NCBI GenBank assembly: GCA_030386875.1
Contig: CM059576.1
Span: 17,860,058-17,924,057 of the forward strand
Reading direction: 5' to 3'
DNA: 64,000 bases
Origin: Morinoia aosen
Lineage: Eukaryota > Arthropoda > Malacostraca > Amphipoda > Talitridae
The first letter of the stretch is position 1. Each line of letters opens with the position of its first letter. The position numbers and the translations under genes are program-made. Below are positions 63,901-64,000 of the stretch, piece by piece. The notes beneath the pieces are model-generated. The model saw only the letters and a program-made list of their open reading frames with translations. It was not told the DNA's origin and did no database searches.

Positions 63901-64000
63901 AGCACGTGTGCACTAGTTTAAAATAACAAGACAACAATAATATGACAATATATTTGAGCCCAACTCAGTCTTGAAGAAAAAGAGTGACCTAAAACAAAAG

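Overview
The window reads as animal, almost certainly arthropod (probably insect), nuclear DNA. It is AT-rich, has spliced genes with GT-AG introns, and is packed with BEL/Pao, Gypsy, I-like and RTE-like LINE, Penelope-like, hAT, piggyBac, mariner-type, foldback and Helitron-like sequences. No bacterial or viral operon, CRISPR array, rRNA or convincing tRNA was seen. The species cannot be named from the sequence; family names rest on motifs recognised by eye.

Layout. 1-3464: 3' end of a BEL/Pao retrotransposon (pol end and probable 3' LTR). 3886-4250: half copy of a long-armed foldback element. About 5480-19330: a decayed minus-strand BEL/Pao element that hosts a nest. Its gag is split by a hAT element (10112-18866, 8-bp target duplication), which is itself split by a nearly intact Gypsy element (13460-18554, 5-bp duplication, two 384-bp LTRs). 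In the same BEL, part of gag is inverted and abuts a Penelope-like fragment with a hammerhead-ribozyme motif. 19494-25932: complete foldback element split by an I-like LINE (20085-25843, 13-bp duplication). 27.8-36 kb: interspersed repeats, a GC-rich island, a TTAA-flanked element and a non-coding LTR element (31699-35513). 36846-39040: 5'-truncated RTE-like LINE with an intact reading frame.

The one host gene I can model is a C2H2 zinc-finger gene on the minus strand: exon 1 at 52174-52063, exon 2 at 46486-46365, exon 3 at 44540-42696. Phases agree at both junctions and the predicted protein has 692 residues. It carries four SUMO-type motifs and twelve tandem 29-residue fingers; five more decayed fingers follow an in-frame stop. 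Its introns hold a palindromic MITE, a second hAT element, a hAT-type MITE and an interspersed repeat.

52.7-59.2 kb: another TTAA-type element, a mariner-type transposon with long terminal repeats, a MITE, a 26-bp satellite with 215-bp higher-order period, and a piggyBac-type gene lacking its catalytic middle. The rest is AT-rich with RTE scraps, one possible exon (61848-61939) and a Helitron-like coding scrap at the right edge. An unclassified ~340-bp repeat occurs eight times between 27.9 and 60.8 kb, always in the same orientation.
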